A stretch of 64,000 bases of DNA from an uncultured Aquimarina sp. (GCA_947500845.1 CANMTP010000012.1:1-64000), one strand, 5' to 3'. Counted from the stretch's first letter, positions 41,574 through 52,231 are shown. Translations and numbers: made by a program. The notes: generated by a model not told the origin, from the letters alone.

Positions 41574-42479
41574 TTATTGTGATTTTATAATGATCAACTT
41601 TTCATTTTCAATTACATAGACAAGTCCCAAAGGTGTGGTTATCGATTTAACAGCATTTTCAAGATTTTTATGACCAAAACCTCCTGAAAATAAGCGATTT
41701 ATATCTATATCTTCAAACTTTATTCGCACATCGTATTGGCGCTCAACTTCTGCAAAAACTTCGTAGAGAGGAACAGCGTTAAATAAACTTTTGTTCCCAA
41801 TCCATTCAGGTTCTGACTGCAATGTTTTATTAGACAAAACTTCTCCATCTATGAATCTCAAAGTTTCTCCGCCAGAAAGTTTCCTGAAAGTATTACGTAC
41901 ATTAACCTTTACAAGACCTTCATAACATTCTACCTCAAAAAAATTTTCTCTCTGTTTAACATTAAATTTGGTACCCAAGACTTGAACATTTCCACCTGGC
42001 GTAATCACCGTAAAGGTAGCACCTTTTGCTACCTCAAAATAGGCCTCACCTTCTAAGCTCACTTCTCTCTTTTTGCTCCAGTTTTTTTTGTTATATGTTA
42101 AGATGGATCTAGAATTTAGTACGATATCAGAAGTATCTGGTAATTCAAAGGTCTTTTTTTCACCGGCAAGAGTTTCTATTTTGTGCTCTCCACTAAAAAA
42201 GAATGAGAAATAAAGTCCAAAAGCTATAATCACTACACTTGCTATTCTCAATAAAGCCCGGTTCCAGTTTATATGCCTCACTGGTGTTTTTTTAGAAACT
42301 AATTTTTGATCCAAGACATCAAAGTCTGAAACCTTAGAAAAATTAGACGCTTTAAAATGTTTAATATCCTCTACAATATCAACATTCAGCTGATAATCAT
42401 CCAACTTGTTAAAGGCTTCTTTTTCCTCATCGGTCAAGTCGCCTTTAAGCCATTTTCTTATTAAGTAATCTTTATCCAT
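41574..42479 (-). CDS. FecR-type anti-sigma factor
   Basis: A 301-residue inner-membrane protein. The N-terminal domain (DYLIRKWLKGDLTDEEKEAFNKL) probably binds the sigma factor. A single membrane segment lies at about 80-102 (ALLRIASVVIIAFGLYFSFFF). Periplasmic FecR and C-terminal DUF4974 domains follow (KTFELPDTSDIVLNSRSILTYNKKNWSKKREVSLEGEAYFEVAKGATFTV, then FNAVPLYEVFAEVERQYDVRIKFEDIDINRLFSGGF). It lies between the ECF sigma gene and the receptor, 1 bp before the latter. Confidence 0.88.
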   Translation of the reverse strand: MDKDYLIRKWLKGDLTDEEKEAFNKLDDYQLNVDIVEDIKHFKASNFSKVSDFDVLDQKLVSKKTPVRHINWNRALLRIASVVIIAFGLYFSFFFSGEHKIETLAGEKKTFELPDTSDIVLNSRSILTYNKKNWSKKREVSLEGEAYFEVAKGATFTVITPGGNVQVLGTKFNVKQRENFFEVECYEGLVKVNVRNTFRKLSGGETLRFIDGEVLSNKTLQSEPEWIGNKSLFNAVPLYEVFAEVERQYDVRIKFEDIDINRLFSGGFGHKNLENAVKSITTPLGLVYVIENEKLIIIKSQ

Positions 42480-42536
42480 ACAGCTGGTATTTAATTTTTA
42501 TCAACACTTAAACAACCATAAAGCCAGTTGTCCTGA

Positions 42537-43061
42537 TTATTTTATGTTAAATCCTTTCAATTCTTTTTTCAATTTGTCAAAAGCGCTATATATTCTATAC
42601 TCTGCCACCTTTTTTGTAATTCCCAACATTTCAGCAATCTCTTTATGTGTTTTTCCTTCTATCTTATTCAATACGAAGCAAATCCTTTGTTCTTCTGTAA
42701 GACTGCTTAATGCTTTTTCATAATGCCCAAGAAACTGTTCCTTTTCCATTAAGAATTCAGGGCTCTCATTAGTATAATATTTTGGAGGTATTTTTTGGTA
42801 TTTCAGTACAACCTTAAAGTGTTTGACTTCATTCAAAGTAAGATTGTTCGCTACCTTATACAAGAAAGCCTTTGCAGCTTTAAACTCTATTTTTTTACAA
42901 TTTTCCCAAAGTTTTATAAAAGTTTCTTGTGTTTTATCATCAGGATTAAATCGAGCTCCATACTTGTAATATAAATAGTCATGGATCTCCTTTGCATATC
43001 GATCATATATTTCTTTAAAAACTTTTTTAGTACAAATATTTTGATTTTGATTTTCTGACAA
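42537..43061 (-). CDS. ECF sigma-70 factor
   Basis: A 174-residue extracytoplasmic-function sigma factor. Region 2 is KEIYDRYAKEIHDYLYYKYGARFNPDDKTQETFIKLWENCKKIEF (about 14-58), and region 4 is ALSSLTEEQRICFVLNKIEGKTHKEIAEMLGITKKVAEYRIYSAFDKLKKEL (about 115-167). It heads the sigma-FecR-receptor operon, and is divergent from an exported acidic protein that is a candidate target. Confidence 0.9.
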   Translation of the reverse strand: MSENQNQNICTKKVFKEIYDRYAKEIHDYLYYKYGARFNPDDKTQETFIKLWENCKKIEFKAAKAFLYKVANNLTLNEVKHFKVVLKYQKIPPKYYTNESPEFLMEKEQFLGHYEKALSSLTEEQRICFVLNKIEGKTHKEIAEMLGITKKVAEYRIYSAFDKLKKELKGFNIK

Positions 43062-43181
43062 AGCCTTAGATTTTAAGATGATCGCAAAGTAAAAATAAAT
43101 TTTTTAATTTTTTTTCAGGACTTTTTCGGGATAAGTTGTTTCAGTATCAGAAAAAATGAAAAAACTATAAATCTTTTAATT

Positions 43182-44249
43182 ATGAAAAATATTTTAAAAT
43201 TTACAGCCTTACTAATGACGATTACACTAGTATTGTTTTCTTGTCGATCTGAAGACGAGGATGTATTAAGACCTTCTGAACAAGACGCTCTAAAGGCGAA
43301 TACCAATGTTGCCAATCTGATTCAAAACACCTCGATGAAGGATGGATCATTTGATAATATAATTGACCGGGCAAATTGTTTTACGATCAAGACTCCTTTT
43401 ACCGTTAGCGTTAATGGAGTAGAATTAACGGTAAATAATGAAGAAGGTTTAGAAACAGCAGAAGATATCCTTGATGAATTTGATGATGACCAAGACATCA
43501 TAGAAATACAATTTCCTATTGTTATTATTCAAGAGGATTTTACCGAAATTACAATCGACGATCTTTCAAGTTTTGATGATCTGGCAAGTACCTGTCCTGA
43601 TGAGAACGAAGAGGATGACGATATAGAATGTATAGATTTTCAATATCCAATCACTGCTACATTATTCAATAATAATAACGATGTAATCAATGATATTTCT
43701 ATAAATAATGATGAAGAACTATATGAGTTTATAGATGATCTGGACGATGACCTGACCGTGAGTATCGATTTCCCAATCACTTTAATATTATCAGATCAAT
43801 CTGAGGTAACTGTAAACTCTATTCAACAATTAGAAGCTGTTATAGAAGATGCTGAAGATGACTGTGATGAAGATGATGATTATGACTATAATGATGATGA
43901 CTGTGATACTTGCACAACAGAACAACTAACTGATTTTTTAACGAATTGTTCTGACTGGAAAGTAGACAAGTTGGAGCGTAATAACCAATATTTAGAAGAT
44001 CTTTATACTGAATACACGTTTAATTTTAGTGCCAACGGTACCATCACTGTTGAAAATGGAACTGATAGCTTTAGTGGTACTTGGGAAAGTACAGGTACCG
44101 GAAACGACATAACGGTAACTATAAATATTGAAGGTTTAGATGATTTTAATGGCTCCTGGACCTTGCACGAAATTTACGAGGAAAATTCTGAATTTGAAGT
44201 TGAATTAGATATGGGAGAGGATGAATTAGAATTTGAAAGTAACTGTTAA
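43182..44249 (+). CDS. Asp/Glu-rich lipoprotein with internal repeat
   Basis: A 355-residue exported lipoprotein (signal FTALLMTITLVLFSC, lipobox Cys at 21). Two related blocks follow. About 68-137 runs CFTIKTPFTVSVNGVELTV to SFDDLASTC; about 149-229 runs CIDFQYPITATLFN to AVIEDAEDDC. Each is bounded by Cys and shows PI/PF hydrophobic strands and an FD/DD acidic helix. An acidic DEDDDYDYNDDDCD linker leads to a C-terminal lipocalin-like or META-like strand domain (WKVDKLERNNQYLEDLYTEYTFNFSANGTITVE). The acidic composition suggests metal or Ca binding. Divergent from the sigma gene. Confidence 0.7.
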   Translation: MKNILKFTALLMTITLVLFSCRSEDEDVLRPSEQDALKANTNVANLIQNTSMKDGSFDNIIDRANCFTIKTPFTVSVNGVELTVNNEEGLETAEDILDEFDDDQDIIEIQFPIVIIQEDFTEITIDDLSSFDDLASTCPDENEEDDDIECIDFQYPITATLFNNNNDVINDISINNDEELYEFIDDLDDDLTVSIDFPITLILSDQSEVTVNSIQQLEAVIEDAEDDCDEDDDYDYNDDDCDTCTTEQLTDFLTNCSDWKVDKLERNNQYLEDLYTEYTFNFSANGTITVENGTDSFSGTWESTGTGNDITVTINIEGLDDFNGSWTLHEIYEENSEFEVELDMGEDELEFESNC

Positions 44250-44358
44250 TTGGTGAAGAATAGGAACGGATATATTCTATTTGCCAAGATTAACATAATT
44301 CAATATTTAAGAAGCTCCCTTTATGTATAGAATTTTTATTGAATAAAGTTAATCGCCA

Positions 44359-44388
44359 ACTGCCTCTTTTAAAAGAGGCAGTTTTTTT
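44359..44388 (+). terminator. rho-independent terminator
   Basis: A perfect 24-nt palindrome ACTGCCTCTTTTAAAAGAGGCAGT (centre TTTTAAAA) followed by a seven-T run. It ends the acidic lipoprotein transcript about 110 bp after its stop. Confidence 0.85.
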
Positions 44389-44526
44389 ATGAATTATAGT
44401 TTATCTTTTAACGCTCACCAGAATTTTAAAAGCGAAACAAAATTTTAGACATATGGATCTACTTCATATTCAAATAAAACTAGTACTTTTCCAATAGATT
44501 TTTTTTTACAACAATTTAATCCTCAC

Positions 44527-46287
44527 ATGGCACAAAATATACCTTCAAATCCTTTAATCGAAAAGCTTCCCGCTCATCTAAAACAATTTATAAAACCACA
44601 AAATTATGAGGATTACACACCTATCGATCAAGCAGTCTGGAGATATGTAATGCGAAAAAACATCTCTTCTTTAACACAAGTAGCGCATGTTTCTTATACA
44701 AAAGGACTTAAAAAAACAGGTATTTCTATTGATAAAATCCCAAGCATGTATGGGATGAATAGAATTTTAAAAGAAATAGGATGGGCTGCCGTTGCTGTTG
44801 ATGGTTTTATTCCACCTAATGCTTTTATGGAGTTTCAGGCTTATAATATTCTGGTTATTGCTTCTGATATTAGGCAACTAGAAAACATAGAGTATACTCC
44901 TGCACCAGATATCATACACGAAGCTGCGGGACATGCTCCTATTATTGCAAATCCCGATTATGCAGAATATTTACGTCGATTTGGAAAAATAGGGTGTAAA
45001 GCTATTTCTTCAAAAAGGGATTATGAAATGTATGAAGCAGTGCGTTCTCTTTCGATTTTGAAAGAAGCTCATAACACCAATCCAGAAGACATTTTGAAAG
45101 CAGAAAAAAGAGTAGAACAGCTTCAAAATCAAAAGTCAGCCCCATCAGAGATGGCTTTAATTCGTAATTTGCATTGGTGGACTGTTGAATATGGACTTAT
45201 TGGTACAACCGATCATCCTAAAATTTACGGTGCAGGATTACTATCATCGATTGGTGAAAGTGAATGGTGCATGACCGATCATGTTAAAAAACTACCCTAC
45301 TCACCCGAAGCAGCTTTTCAAGATTTTGATATTACAAAACCTCAACCTCAACTATTTGTTACTCCAGACTTCGCATATTTATGTCAGGTATTAGAAGAAT
45401 TTGCAGATACTATGGCACTTAGAAAAGGGGGGCATCGAGGTCTCGCTAAATTGATAGAATCAGAAAATTTAGGAACTATAGAATTGAGTACAGGTTTACA
45501 AATTTCAGGAGTTTTTACACGAATGATTAAAAATGAAGATAACGAAGTAATTTATTTCGAAACTTCTGGACCTACAGCATTATCCTTCAGAGAAAAAGAA
45601 CTTATTGGTCACGGCATAGATGCTCATTCCAATGGATTTAGGTCTCCTTTAGGAAAGTTAAAGGGAATAAACCTTGCCATAGAAAATATGTCTCCACGAG
45701 ATTTAAAAGCTTATAATTTTTATGATGGGGAATATATAGAATTCGAGTTTGAAAGCGGAATTACTGTTGCAGGAAATAATATTACTGGTATGCGGAATAT
45801 CCAGGGAGAGCTAATTTTGATTCAGTTTAGTGATTGTACTATAAAGTACAAAGACGAATATCTTTTTAAACCCGAATGGGGTACGTTTGACTTTGCTGTA
45901 GGAAAAGAAATTGTTTCTGCCTTTTCAGGACCGGCAGACGACAATTCGTTTGATCTGGTAACACATAATCCTTCATTAACAACAGTTAAAAAAATGTATT
46001 CTGACAAACAATTAGAATTACATTCTTTGTATCAATCAGTAAGAAATATAAGAGAAGGTCAAAATACAAAGTTTTCACTGAGAGCTGTTTTTGATATCAT
46101 AAAAGAAGATCACTCAGAAGATTGGCTTTTACCTTTAGAAATTTACGAGCTCGTTTTTGATCGCGATACAACATTTACCTCGGAAGTTTTAAAATATCTA
46201 AAAAATATGAAAGCCAAAAGACCCGAAATTAAACATTTAATAGATGGTGGTTTAGAAATTATCGATGCAAACTTTACTACTGTTTAA
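44527..46287 (+). CDS. phenylalanine 4-monooxygenase (aromatic amino acid hydroxylase)
   Basis: A 586-residue iron-dependent hydroxylase converting Phe to Tyr with a pterin cofactor. The iron ligands lie in PDIIHEAAGHAPIIANPDYAEYL (about 132-154) and the downstream Glu in the SSIGESEW segment. The catalytic part occupies about residues 20-320. An uncommon ~260-residue C-terminal extension follows (IELSTGLQISGVFTRMIKNEDNE to the end), longer than classic ~270-residue bacterial PhhA. This long form appears typical of Bacteroidota. No pterin-4a-carbinolamine dehydratase is adjacent. Confidence 0.88.
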   Translation: MAQNIPSNPLIEKLPAHLKQFIKPQNYEDYTPIDQAVWRYVMRKNISSLTQVAHVSYTKGLKKTGISIDKIPSMYGMNRILKEIGWAAVAVDGFIPPNAFMEFQAYNILVIASDIRQLENIEYTPAPDIIHEAAGHAPIIANPDYAEYLRRFGKIGCKAISSKRDYEMYEAVRSLSILKEAHNTNPEDILKAEKRVEQLQNQKSAPSEMALIRNLHWWTVEYGLIGTTDHPKIYGAGLLSSIGESEWCMTDHVKKLPYSPEAAFQDFDITKPQPQLFVTPDFAYLCQVLEEFADTMALRKGGHRGLAKLIESENLGTIELSTGLQISGVFTRMIKNEDNEVIYFETSGPTALSFREKELIGHGIDAHSNGFRSPLGKLKGINLAIENMSPRDLKAYNFYDGEYIEFEFESGITVAGNNITGMRNIQGELILIQFSDCTIKYKDEYLFKPEWGTFDFAVGKEIVSAFSGPADDNSFDLVTHNPSLTTVKKMYSDKQLELHSLYQSVRNIREGQNTKFSLRAVFDIIKEDHSEDWLLPLEIYELVFDRDTTFTSEVLKYLKNMKAKRPEIKHLIDGGLEIIDANFTTV

Positions 46288-46299
46288 AATTAGCGCTTT

Positions 46300-47250
46300 C
46301 TAAAAACTCATAAATGGATATTCACTTTGAAGTTGGTTCTTTTTTAACGTATGTTTTTTAAGAAATAAAGTATACTGCTCGCTTTGAGGATTAAAAGGTC
46401 TATGGCTTAGTCCTTTTTGGACTTCTTCAACTTGTTTCATGGTTTGTTTGGCGTGTTCAGAAATCCAAACCTCTGAAAAACGATCCCAGATATATTGAAT
46501 TGCAAGATCACTAGGATGAACCATGTCTTCATTATAGAATCTGTAATCTCTAAGCTCATCCATCATTAATTCATATGAAGGAAAGTAAACAAACTTTGAA
46601 CTGGTTTCTACAATCCTATGCACCGCAGCAATTAGATTCGATTTACTTCTTGTATTCTCAACAAAACCATCTTTTATATGTCGTACTGGAGATACCGTAA
46701 AAACAATTTGAACTGATTGATTTACACTTCTAATCAAACGCACACAGTTTTGAAGATTTTGCTCTATTTCTTCTACAGAAAGCAATTCTTTATCAAACTC
46801 TGCTTGTGAAATTTTATGGCAATTCGCCACTACCATATCTAGTGACTTAAGTCGATATACCCAAGCAGTTCCTAACGTAATAAAAATATGTGTAGATGAT
46901 TTAATTTTTTCCTTTGTATCAAACAAACTTTCATTTAATCTAGAAAGTAAAACATTTTTATCGGGATTACTTAGTGAGGAATGTGCATCAAAACAATGCC
47001 AACGCTCGTTATGATAGAATAGATCCGTCTCGGTATAGTTTTCATCCTGACTTGCCATCCAGAGATATGTTTCTATGGCCTTGGGATGAAATAGAATTCC
47101 AAATGGGTTAATACGATTTTTGAACTTGTAGTATTCGAACTTTTCGCCTATATTTTCGGCAAAACAGGAGCCCAGCATGAATATTTCAGAATCATAGCCA
47201 ATTTTAGGCTCTTGAGATCGTAACGGTATTTTCGTTTGTAGGTTCATCAT
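46300..47250 (-). CDS. GSCFA domain protein
   Basis: A 316-residue cytosolic protein of the GSCFA family, an SGNH-hydrolase-like fold common in Bacteroidota. The signature MLGSCFAENIG is at about 25-35, with a later catalytic-type block ELRDYRFYNEDMVHPSDLAIQYIW (about 229-252) that carries the D-x-x-H pair. Substrate unknown. Two start codons are in tandem (47250 and 47247). It converges with the hydroxylase gene and lies 56 bp downstream of alaS, so it is probably cotranscribed with it. Confidence 0.85.
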   Translation of the reverse strand: MMNLQTKIPLRSQEPKIGYDSEIFMLGSCFAENIGEKFEYYKFKNRINPFGILFHPKAIETYLWMASQDENYTETDLFYHNERWHCFDAHSSLSNPDKNVLLSRLNESLFDTKEKIKSSTHIFITLGTAWVYRLKSLDMVVANCHKISQAEFDKELLSVEEIEQNLQNCVRLIRSVNQSVQIVFTVSPVRHIKDGFVENTRSKSNLIAAVHRIVETSSKFVYFPSYELMMDELRDYRFYNEDMVHPSDLAIQYIWDRFSEVWISEHAKQTMKQVEEVQKGLSHRPFNPQSEQYTLFLKKHTLKKNQLQSEYPFMSF

Positions 47251-47306
47251 CTCTTCAGCTCAAACATCTTCCCGAGAGTGAAGAAAGAGCTTTTATTAGT
47301 AAAATG

Positions 47307-49940
47307 TTATTGTACAAACTTTTTAGCATTCTTTAATGCATCTTCTATTCCTTCCGGATTTTTACCTCCGGCGGTAGCAAAAAATGGTTGTCCGCCTCCA
47401 CCACCTTGGATATATTTACCAAGTTCGCGTACTATTTGTCCGGCATTCAGTTCTTTTTCTTTAACTAGATTTTTAGAAACATAACACGACAGCAGTGCTT
47501 TTCCATTCTGTTCTGCACCAAATACCACAAGAATATTTTCAACTTCTCCACCCAACTCAAAACATAAGTCTTTTATCCCGGAAGCATCCAAATCTACTTT
47601 TTTTGCTAAAAACTTAATCCCGTTAATTTCTTCAAATTCAGATTTAAGATCTCCCTTTAGATTTTTGGCTTTATATTTTAGCAATACTTCGATCTGCTTT
47701 TTAAGAGCCATATTTTCCTCCTGTAATGTTGTGATTGCTTTTACAGGGTCTTTTATATTTTTGAGAACAGCTTTAACTTGATTAAAAGCTTCAGACTGCG
47801 TAGTGAAATATTCTTTGGCAGCATCACTGGTTATCGCTTCAATACGTCTTACCCCTGCAGCAATGGCGCTCTCTGAAGTAATCTTGAAATGCCAGATATC
47901 CCTGGTGTTCTGCACGTGAGTACCACCGCATAACTCCATAGATTCGCCAAATCGTATTGCCCGTACGGCATCCCCGTACTTTTCACCAAAAAGGGCAATT
48001 GCTCCTTCTGCAATCGCCTGATCATAAGAAATACCGCGTTTTTCTTCAAGGGGAAGGTTTTCTCGAACCCTGGCATTCACAAAATCTTCTACTTGTTTTA
48101 GCTCTTCATTGGTAACCTTTGTGAAATGTGAAAAATCAAATCTTAAATTACCACTATGCACCATTGAACCTTTTTGTTCGACATGTGTTCCCAGAATAGA
48201 TCGAAGTGCCTGGTGTAAAAGATGAGTAGCCGTATGGTTAGAAGCTGTACGAGTACGTTGCTTGCTATCTACAACGGCCTTGAATTCTCCCTCTATCTTT
48301 TTGGGTAGGCTTTTAGAAAAATGAACGATTAAATTATTTTCTTTTTTGGTATCTATAATATATACCACATCTCCGTTAGCAGCTTCCAGATATCCTTTAT
48401 CGCCAACTTGCCCCCCTCCTTCTGGATAAAACGGTGTTTTATTAAAAACTAACTGATATAAATCTCCTTCTTTTTTACTGGTTACTTTACGATAACGAGT
48501 TATTTTAACGTCCGCAGAAAGATGATCATACCCAATAAAACCTTCAGTAACATCTTGGTTAAGCTCTTGCCAGTCTCCAGTCGAGACCTGAGACGCAGCT
48601 CTGGATCTTTCTTTTTGCTTCTGGAGCTCAGTTTCGAAACCTTTTTCATCTAGTTTATATCCTTGCTCACTGAGTATGAGTGCAGTAAGATCTATTGGAA
48701 AGCCATAGGTGTCATACAACTCGAATGCTTTCTCTCCCGATACTACTTTCCCTTTAGTATTTTTAATAACGGTGTCTAAAAGGGCGAGTCCTTGATCCAA
48801 TGTTCTTAAAAAAGATTGCTCTTCTTCTTTAATTACATTTACAATCAGGTTTTTTTGTGCTTTTAGCTCAGGAAATGCAACACTCATTTGTTTAACCAGT
48901 GTGTGCACCAATTTATAAATAAAAGGCTCTTTGGTATTCAAAAACGTAAAGCCGTAACGTATCGCTCTTCTTAAGATTCTTCTAATCACATATCCAGCTC
49001 CCGTATTGCTAGGCAACTGGCCATCAGCAATAGAAAAAGACACTGCTCGTATATGATCTGCAATTACCCGAATAGCAACACTTACTTTCCCATCTTCATC
49101 AGCAGGTGAACTTTCTTTGTTATATTTAGAATTCGTAATCGTTTCTATCTCTCGGATCAATGGTGTAAACACATCGGTATCATAATTAGACTTTACCCCT
49201 TGTAATACCATGCACAGGCGCTCAAATCCCATCCCGGTATCTACATGCTGCGCTGGTAGCTTTTCTAAAGAGCCATTAGCCCTTCTGTTATATTGCATAA
49301 AGACAAGGTTCCAGATTTCGACTACCTGGGGATGATCTGCATTAACCAAGTCACGCCCGGGAATTTTGGCTTTCTCTTCCGAAGATCGAATATCTACATG
49401 AATTTCTGAACAGGGTCCGCAGGGTCCCTGGTCTCCCATCTCCCAGAAATTATCCTTCTTATTACCCATGATAATTCTATCTTCCGGAACAATTTCCTTC
49501 CATAAATCATAAGCCTCTTTATCCATTTCTAGATCTTCATCCTTGGCCCCTTCAAAAACCGATACATAAAGAATATCTTTATCAATCTTATATACCTCGG
49601 TAAGTAGTTCCCAGGCCCATTGAATGGCTTCTTTTTTGAAATAATCACCAAAACTCCAGTTCCCTAGCATTTCAAACATGGTGTGATGATAGGTGTCCAT
49701 ACCAACTTCTTCCAAATCGTTGTGCTTACCACTTACGCGTAAGCATTTTTGAGTATCTGTTATACGATTACTCTTTGGAGTACCGTTCCCCAAGAAGAAT
49801 TCTTTAAATTGGTTCATCCCGGCATTGGTAAACATTAATGTAGGATCATCTTTAATTACCATGGGAGCAGATGGTACCACTTGATGTTTTTTGTTTTTAA
49901 AAAACTCTAAAAATTGATTTCTGATTTCTTGGGATTTCAC
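47307..49940 (-). CDS. alaS: alanyl-tRNA synthetase
   Basis: An 877-residue class II aminoacyl-tRNA synthetase. It has [67 protein letters not shown], the editing motif [16 protein letters not shown] and [12 protein letters not shown], then the C-Ala tail ending in [24 protein letters not shown]. Full length. Confidence 0.97.
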   Translation of the reverse strand: MKSQEIRNQFLEFFKNKKHQVVPSAPMVIKDDPTLMFTNAGMNQFKEFFLGNGTPKSNRITDTQKCLRVSGKHNDLEEVGMDTYHHTMFEMLGNWSFGDYFKKEAIQWAWELLTEVYKIDKDILYVSVFEGAKDEDLEMDKEAYDLWKEIVPEDRIIMGNKKDNFWEMGDQGPCGPCSEIHVDIRSSEEKAKIPGRDLVNADHPQVVEIWNLVFMQYNRRANGSLEKLPAQHVDTGMGFERLCMVLQGVKSNYDTDVFTPLIREIETITNSKYNKESSPADEDGKVSVAIRVIADHIRAVSFSIADGQLPSNTGAGYVIRRILRRAIRYGFTFLNTKEPFIYKLVHTLVKQMSVAFPELKAQKNLIVNVIKEEEQSFLRTLDQGLALLDTVIKNTKGKVVSGEKAFELYDTYGFPIDLTALILSEQGYKLDEKGFETELQKQKERSRAASQVSTGDWQELNQDVTEGFIGYDHLSADVKITRYRKVTSKKEGDLYQLVFNKTPFYPEGGGQVGDKGYLEAANGDVVYIIDTKKENNLIVHFSKSLPKKIEGEFKAVVDSKQRTRTASNHTATHLLHQALRSILGTHVEQKGSMVHSGNLRFDFSHFTKVTNEELKQVEDFVNARVRENLPLEEKRGISYDQAIAEGAIALFGEKYGDAVRAIRFGESMELCGGTHVQNTRDIWHFKITSESAIAAGVRRIEAITSDAAKEYFTTQSEAFNQVKAVLKNIKDPVKAITTLQEENMALKKQIEVLLKYKAKNLKGDLKSEFEEINGIKFLAKKVDLDASGIKDLCFELGGEVENILVVFGAEQNGKALLSCYVSKNLVKEKELNAGQIVRELGKYIQGGGGGQPFFATAGGKNPEGIEDALKNAKKFVQ

Positions 49941-50061
49941 TAGCTTATTATTAATTCAATAAATTACATTGTAAACTGAATATCAAATACTTATCTATAT
50001 AATTCATAAAAGATAGTACTTCTATATTTGTCAGTTTTTTCTACACTTTGCAACATTTTAC

Positions 50062-50069
50062 TATATTTG
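50062..50069 (+). promoter_or_regulatory. candidate -7 box for the M23 operon
   Basis: TATATTTG matches TAnnTTTG 68 bp before the M23 gene. A second TATATTTG lies at about 50023-50030. No correctly spaced TTTG was found for either, so evidence is weak. Confidence 0.3.
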
Positions 50070-50137
50070 TTGCCGGGTCTTACTCGAAAACAAGACTTTT
50101 TTGGTTGATATCCTGCAAAAATAGCATATTTTAGATT

Positions 50138-51115
50138 ATGTCAAAGGTTAAATATTACTATGATAGTGAAACGCTTTCTTATCGAAGAATAGAGCAGAAG
50201 AAAGGTCGTAAATTTGGTATTGCCGCTATAGGAGTTATTGGTTCATTTTTGGCCGGTTTTATACTTCTTCTTATCTATCTAAACATCCCGCAATTAGAAA
50301 CTCCTAAAGAAAAAGCGTATAAGAGAGAACTTGAAAATATGCAATTGCAATATGATCTTATGAATAAGCGACTGGAACGGAATGAAAATGTTCTTCAGGA
50401 AATTGCAGAGCGGGACGATAATATATATCGACTTTATTTTGGAGCCAGACCCATACCAGAAGACCTTAGAAATGCAGGTTTTGGTGGTGTAAATCGCTAT
50501 AAAAACCTAGAAGGTTTTGATAACTCAAAAATGATTATCGAGAGTAGCGAAAGAATAGATAAGTTGACTAAACAAATTGTAGTACAATCAAAATCTCTCG
50601 ATGAAATTGCTGCTCTAGCAGAACAAAAAGAAGAACTATTGGCTACTATCCCTGCAATACAACCTATTCAAAATTCTGATCTTAAAAGGATGGCCTCTGG
50701 TTACGGATGGAGAAGTGACCCCTTCACTAAAGCTAGAAAATTTCACTATGGTATGGATTTTTCGGCATCTACAGGAACACCTGTATATGCGACCGGAAAT
50801 GGAGTGGTTACCCGAGCAGATGCTAATTCTACTGGTTATGGAAGACATATACGAATTGATCATGGTTTTAATTATGTAAGTCTTTATGCACACCTAAGTA
50901 AATATAATGTTAAGAAAGGTCAAAAAGTAAAACGTGGTGACGTTATTGGATATGTAGGTAGCACCGGACGATCTGTGGCACCTCACTTGCACTATGAGAT
51001 TTTTAAAGATGGAGAAAAAATTAATCCGAGGAATTTTTACTACGGAAGTTTAACTTCTGAAGAGTTCGATCAAATGCTTAAAGCTTCCAATCTAATCAAT
51101 GAATCTCTAGACTAA
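50138..51115 (+). CDS. M23 family peptidoglycan endopeptidase
   Basis: A 325-residue inner-membrane-anchored peptidase. It has a membrane helix at about 29-49 (IAAIGVIGSFLAGFILLLIYL) and a coiled-coil stretch with ELENMQLQYDLMNKRLERNENVLQEI. The C-terminal LytM domain has HYGMDFSASTGTPVYATGNGVV (Zn ligands H, D), HGFNYVSLYAHL, and SVAPHLHYEIF (H-x-H). It probably trims peptide cross-links during cell growth. It heads an operon with CapA-like and MerR-type genes, 6 bp before the next. Confidence 0.9.
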   Translation: MSKVKYYYDSETLSYRRIEQKKGRKFGIAAIGVIGSFLAGFILLLIYLNIPQLETPKEKAYKRELENMQLQYDLMNKRLERNENVLQEIAERDDNIYRLYFGARPIPEDLRNAGFGGVNRYKNLEGFDNSKMIIESSERIDKLTKQIVVQSKSLDEIAALAEQKEELLATIPAIQPIQNSDLKRMASGYGWRSDPFTKARKFHYGMDFSASTGTPVYATGNGVVTRADANSTGYGRHIRIDHGFNYVSLYAHLSKYNVKKGQKVKRGDVIGYVGSTGRSVAPHLHYEIFKDGEKINPRNFYYGSLTSEEFDQMLKASNLINESLD

Positions 51116-51121
51116 ATATGT

Positions 51122-52228
51122 ATGCGTAAATTATTTCTTGTTGCCCTCATTTTTGGCTTCAGTTCTTCAATACAGGCCCAAAAATTTTCAAAAGAAGTAA
51201 TTGATTCGATGTACACTATCGTACAGCATACAAAACAAAAACTTTCGAAACCTTCAACAATAAAACTCATGGCTGTTGGAGATATTATGATGGGAACAAA
51301 TTTCCCTGATGATAGCTACTTACCTCCTCATGGAAAAGGCCCTTTTGATGATGTTAATCATATCTTGACTCAGGCCGATATTCTTTTCGGAAATCTTGAG
51401 GGAACTCTTACCGATGAAGGGGAAAATGCTAAAAGATGTTCTGACCCTTCTAAGTGTTATTCTTTCAGATCTCCCGAATCCTATGGTAAATATCTTGAAG
51501 AAACCGGTTTTGATGTGATGAGTATTGCAAATAATCACATTGGTGATTTTGGTGAAATCGGAATTAAAAATACTTCAAAAACCTTAGAAAAACATAACAT
51601 AGCCTATGCCGGAGTGTTTGCCCAACCCTATACAATTTTTGAAAAAAATGGAATCACGTATGGATTTTGTGCTTTTGCCCCTAATAAAGATTGCGTAAAA
51701 ATTCATAACTTAACCAATGCAAAAAAAATCGTTAGCGAACTTAAAGAAAAAGCAGATATTGTGATTGTCTCTTTTCATGGAGGTGCAGAAGGCCTTAAAC
51801 ACACACATGTTACCAGAAAGACAGAACGTTTTTATGGAGAGGATCGAGGCAACGTATACCTCTTTGCCCATACCATGATTGATGCCGGAGCCGATGTTGT
51901 TCTAGGACATGGTCCCCATGTTTCGAGAGCTTTTGAAGTGTATAAAAACAAGTTTATAGCGTATAGTCTAGGTAATTTTTGCACCTATTCCCGATTTAAT
52001 CTAACCGGAATTAAAGGATATGCACCTATTGCAGAGGTAGATATTGATCTTGAAGGTAATTTTATAAAAGGTATGCTTCATTCTGCCAAACAAATCGATG
52101 AAGTATATCCATTTATGGATGAGAAAAAAAGGGCATTAAAGGAAATTAAAAAATTGACTGAAGAAGATTTTCCGGAAAGCAAGCTCATTTTTGAAGAAGA
52201 CGGTAGTTTTACCCAAAAAAAAGAGTAA
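51122..52228 (+). CDS. CapA-family metallophosphatase-like protein
   Basis: A 368-residue exported protein of the poly-gamma-glutamate capsule (CapA/PgsA) metallophosphatase superfamily. Signal peptide LFLVALIFGFSSSIQAQ. Conserved pieces are LMAVGDIMMGTNFPDDSYLPPHG, ADILFGNLEGTLTD, FDVMSIANNHIGDFGEIG, VSFHGGAEG and DVVLGHGPHVSRAFEVYKNKFIAYSLGNFC. Real PGA synthesis is not implied; such proteins in Bacteroidota are probably cell-envelope hydrolases. Lies between M23 and MerR genes with tight spacing. Confidence 0.85.
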   Translation: MRKLFLVALIFGFSSSIQAQKFSKEVIDSMYTIVQHTKQKLSKPSTIKLMAVGDIMMGTNFPDDSYLPPHGKGPFDDVNHILTQADILFGNLEGTLTDEGENAKRCSDPSKCYSFRSPESYGKYLEETGFDVMSIANNHIGDFGEIGIKNTSKTLEKHNIAYAGVFAQPYTIFEKNGITYGFCAFAPNKDCVKIHNLTNAKKIVSELKEKADIVIVSFHGGAEGLKHTHVTRKTERFYGEDRGNVYLFAHTMIDAGADVVLGHGPHVSRAFEVYKNKFIAYSLGNFCTYSRFNLTGIKGYAPIAEVDIDLEGNFIKGMLHSAKQIDEVYPFMDEKKRALKEIKKLTEEDFPESKLIFEEDGSFTQKKE

Positions 52229-52231
52229 TTT

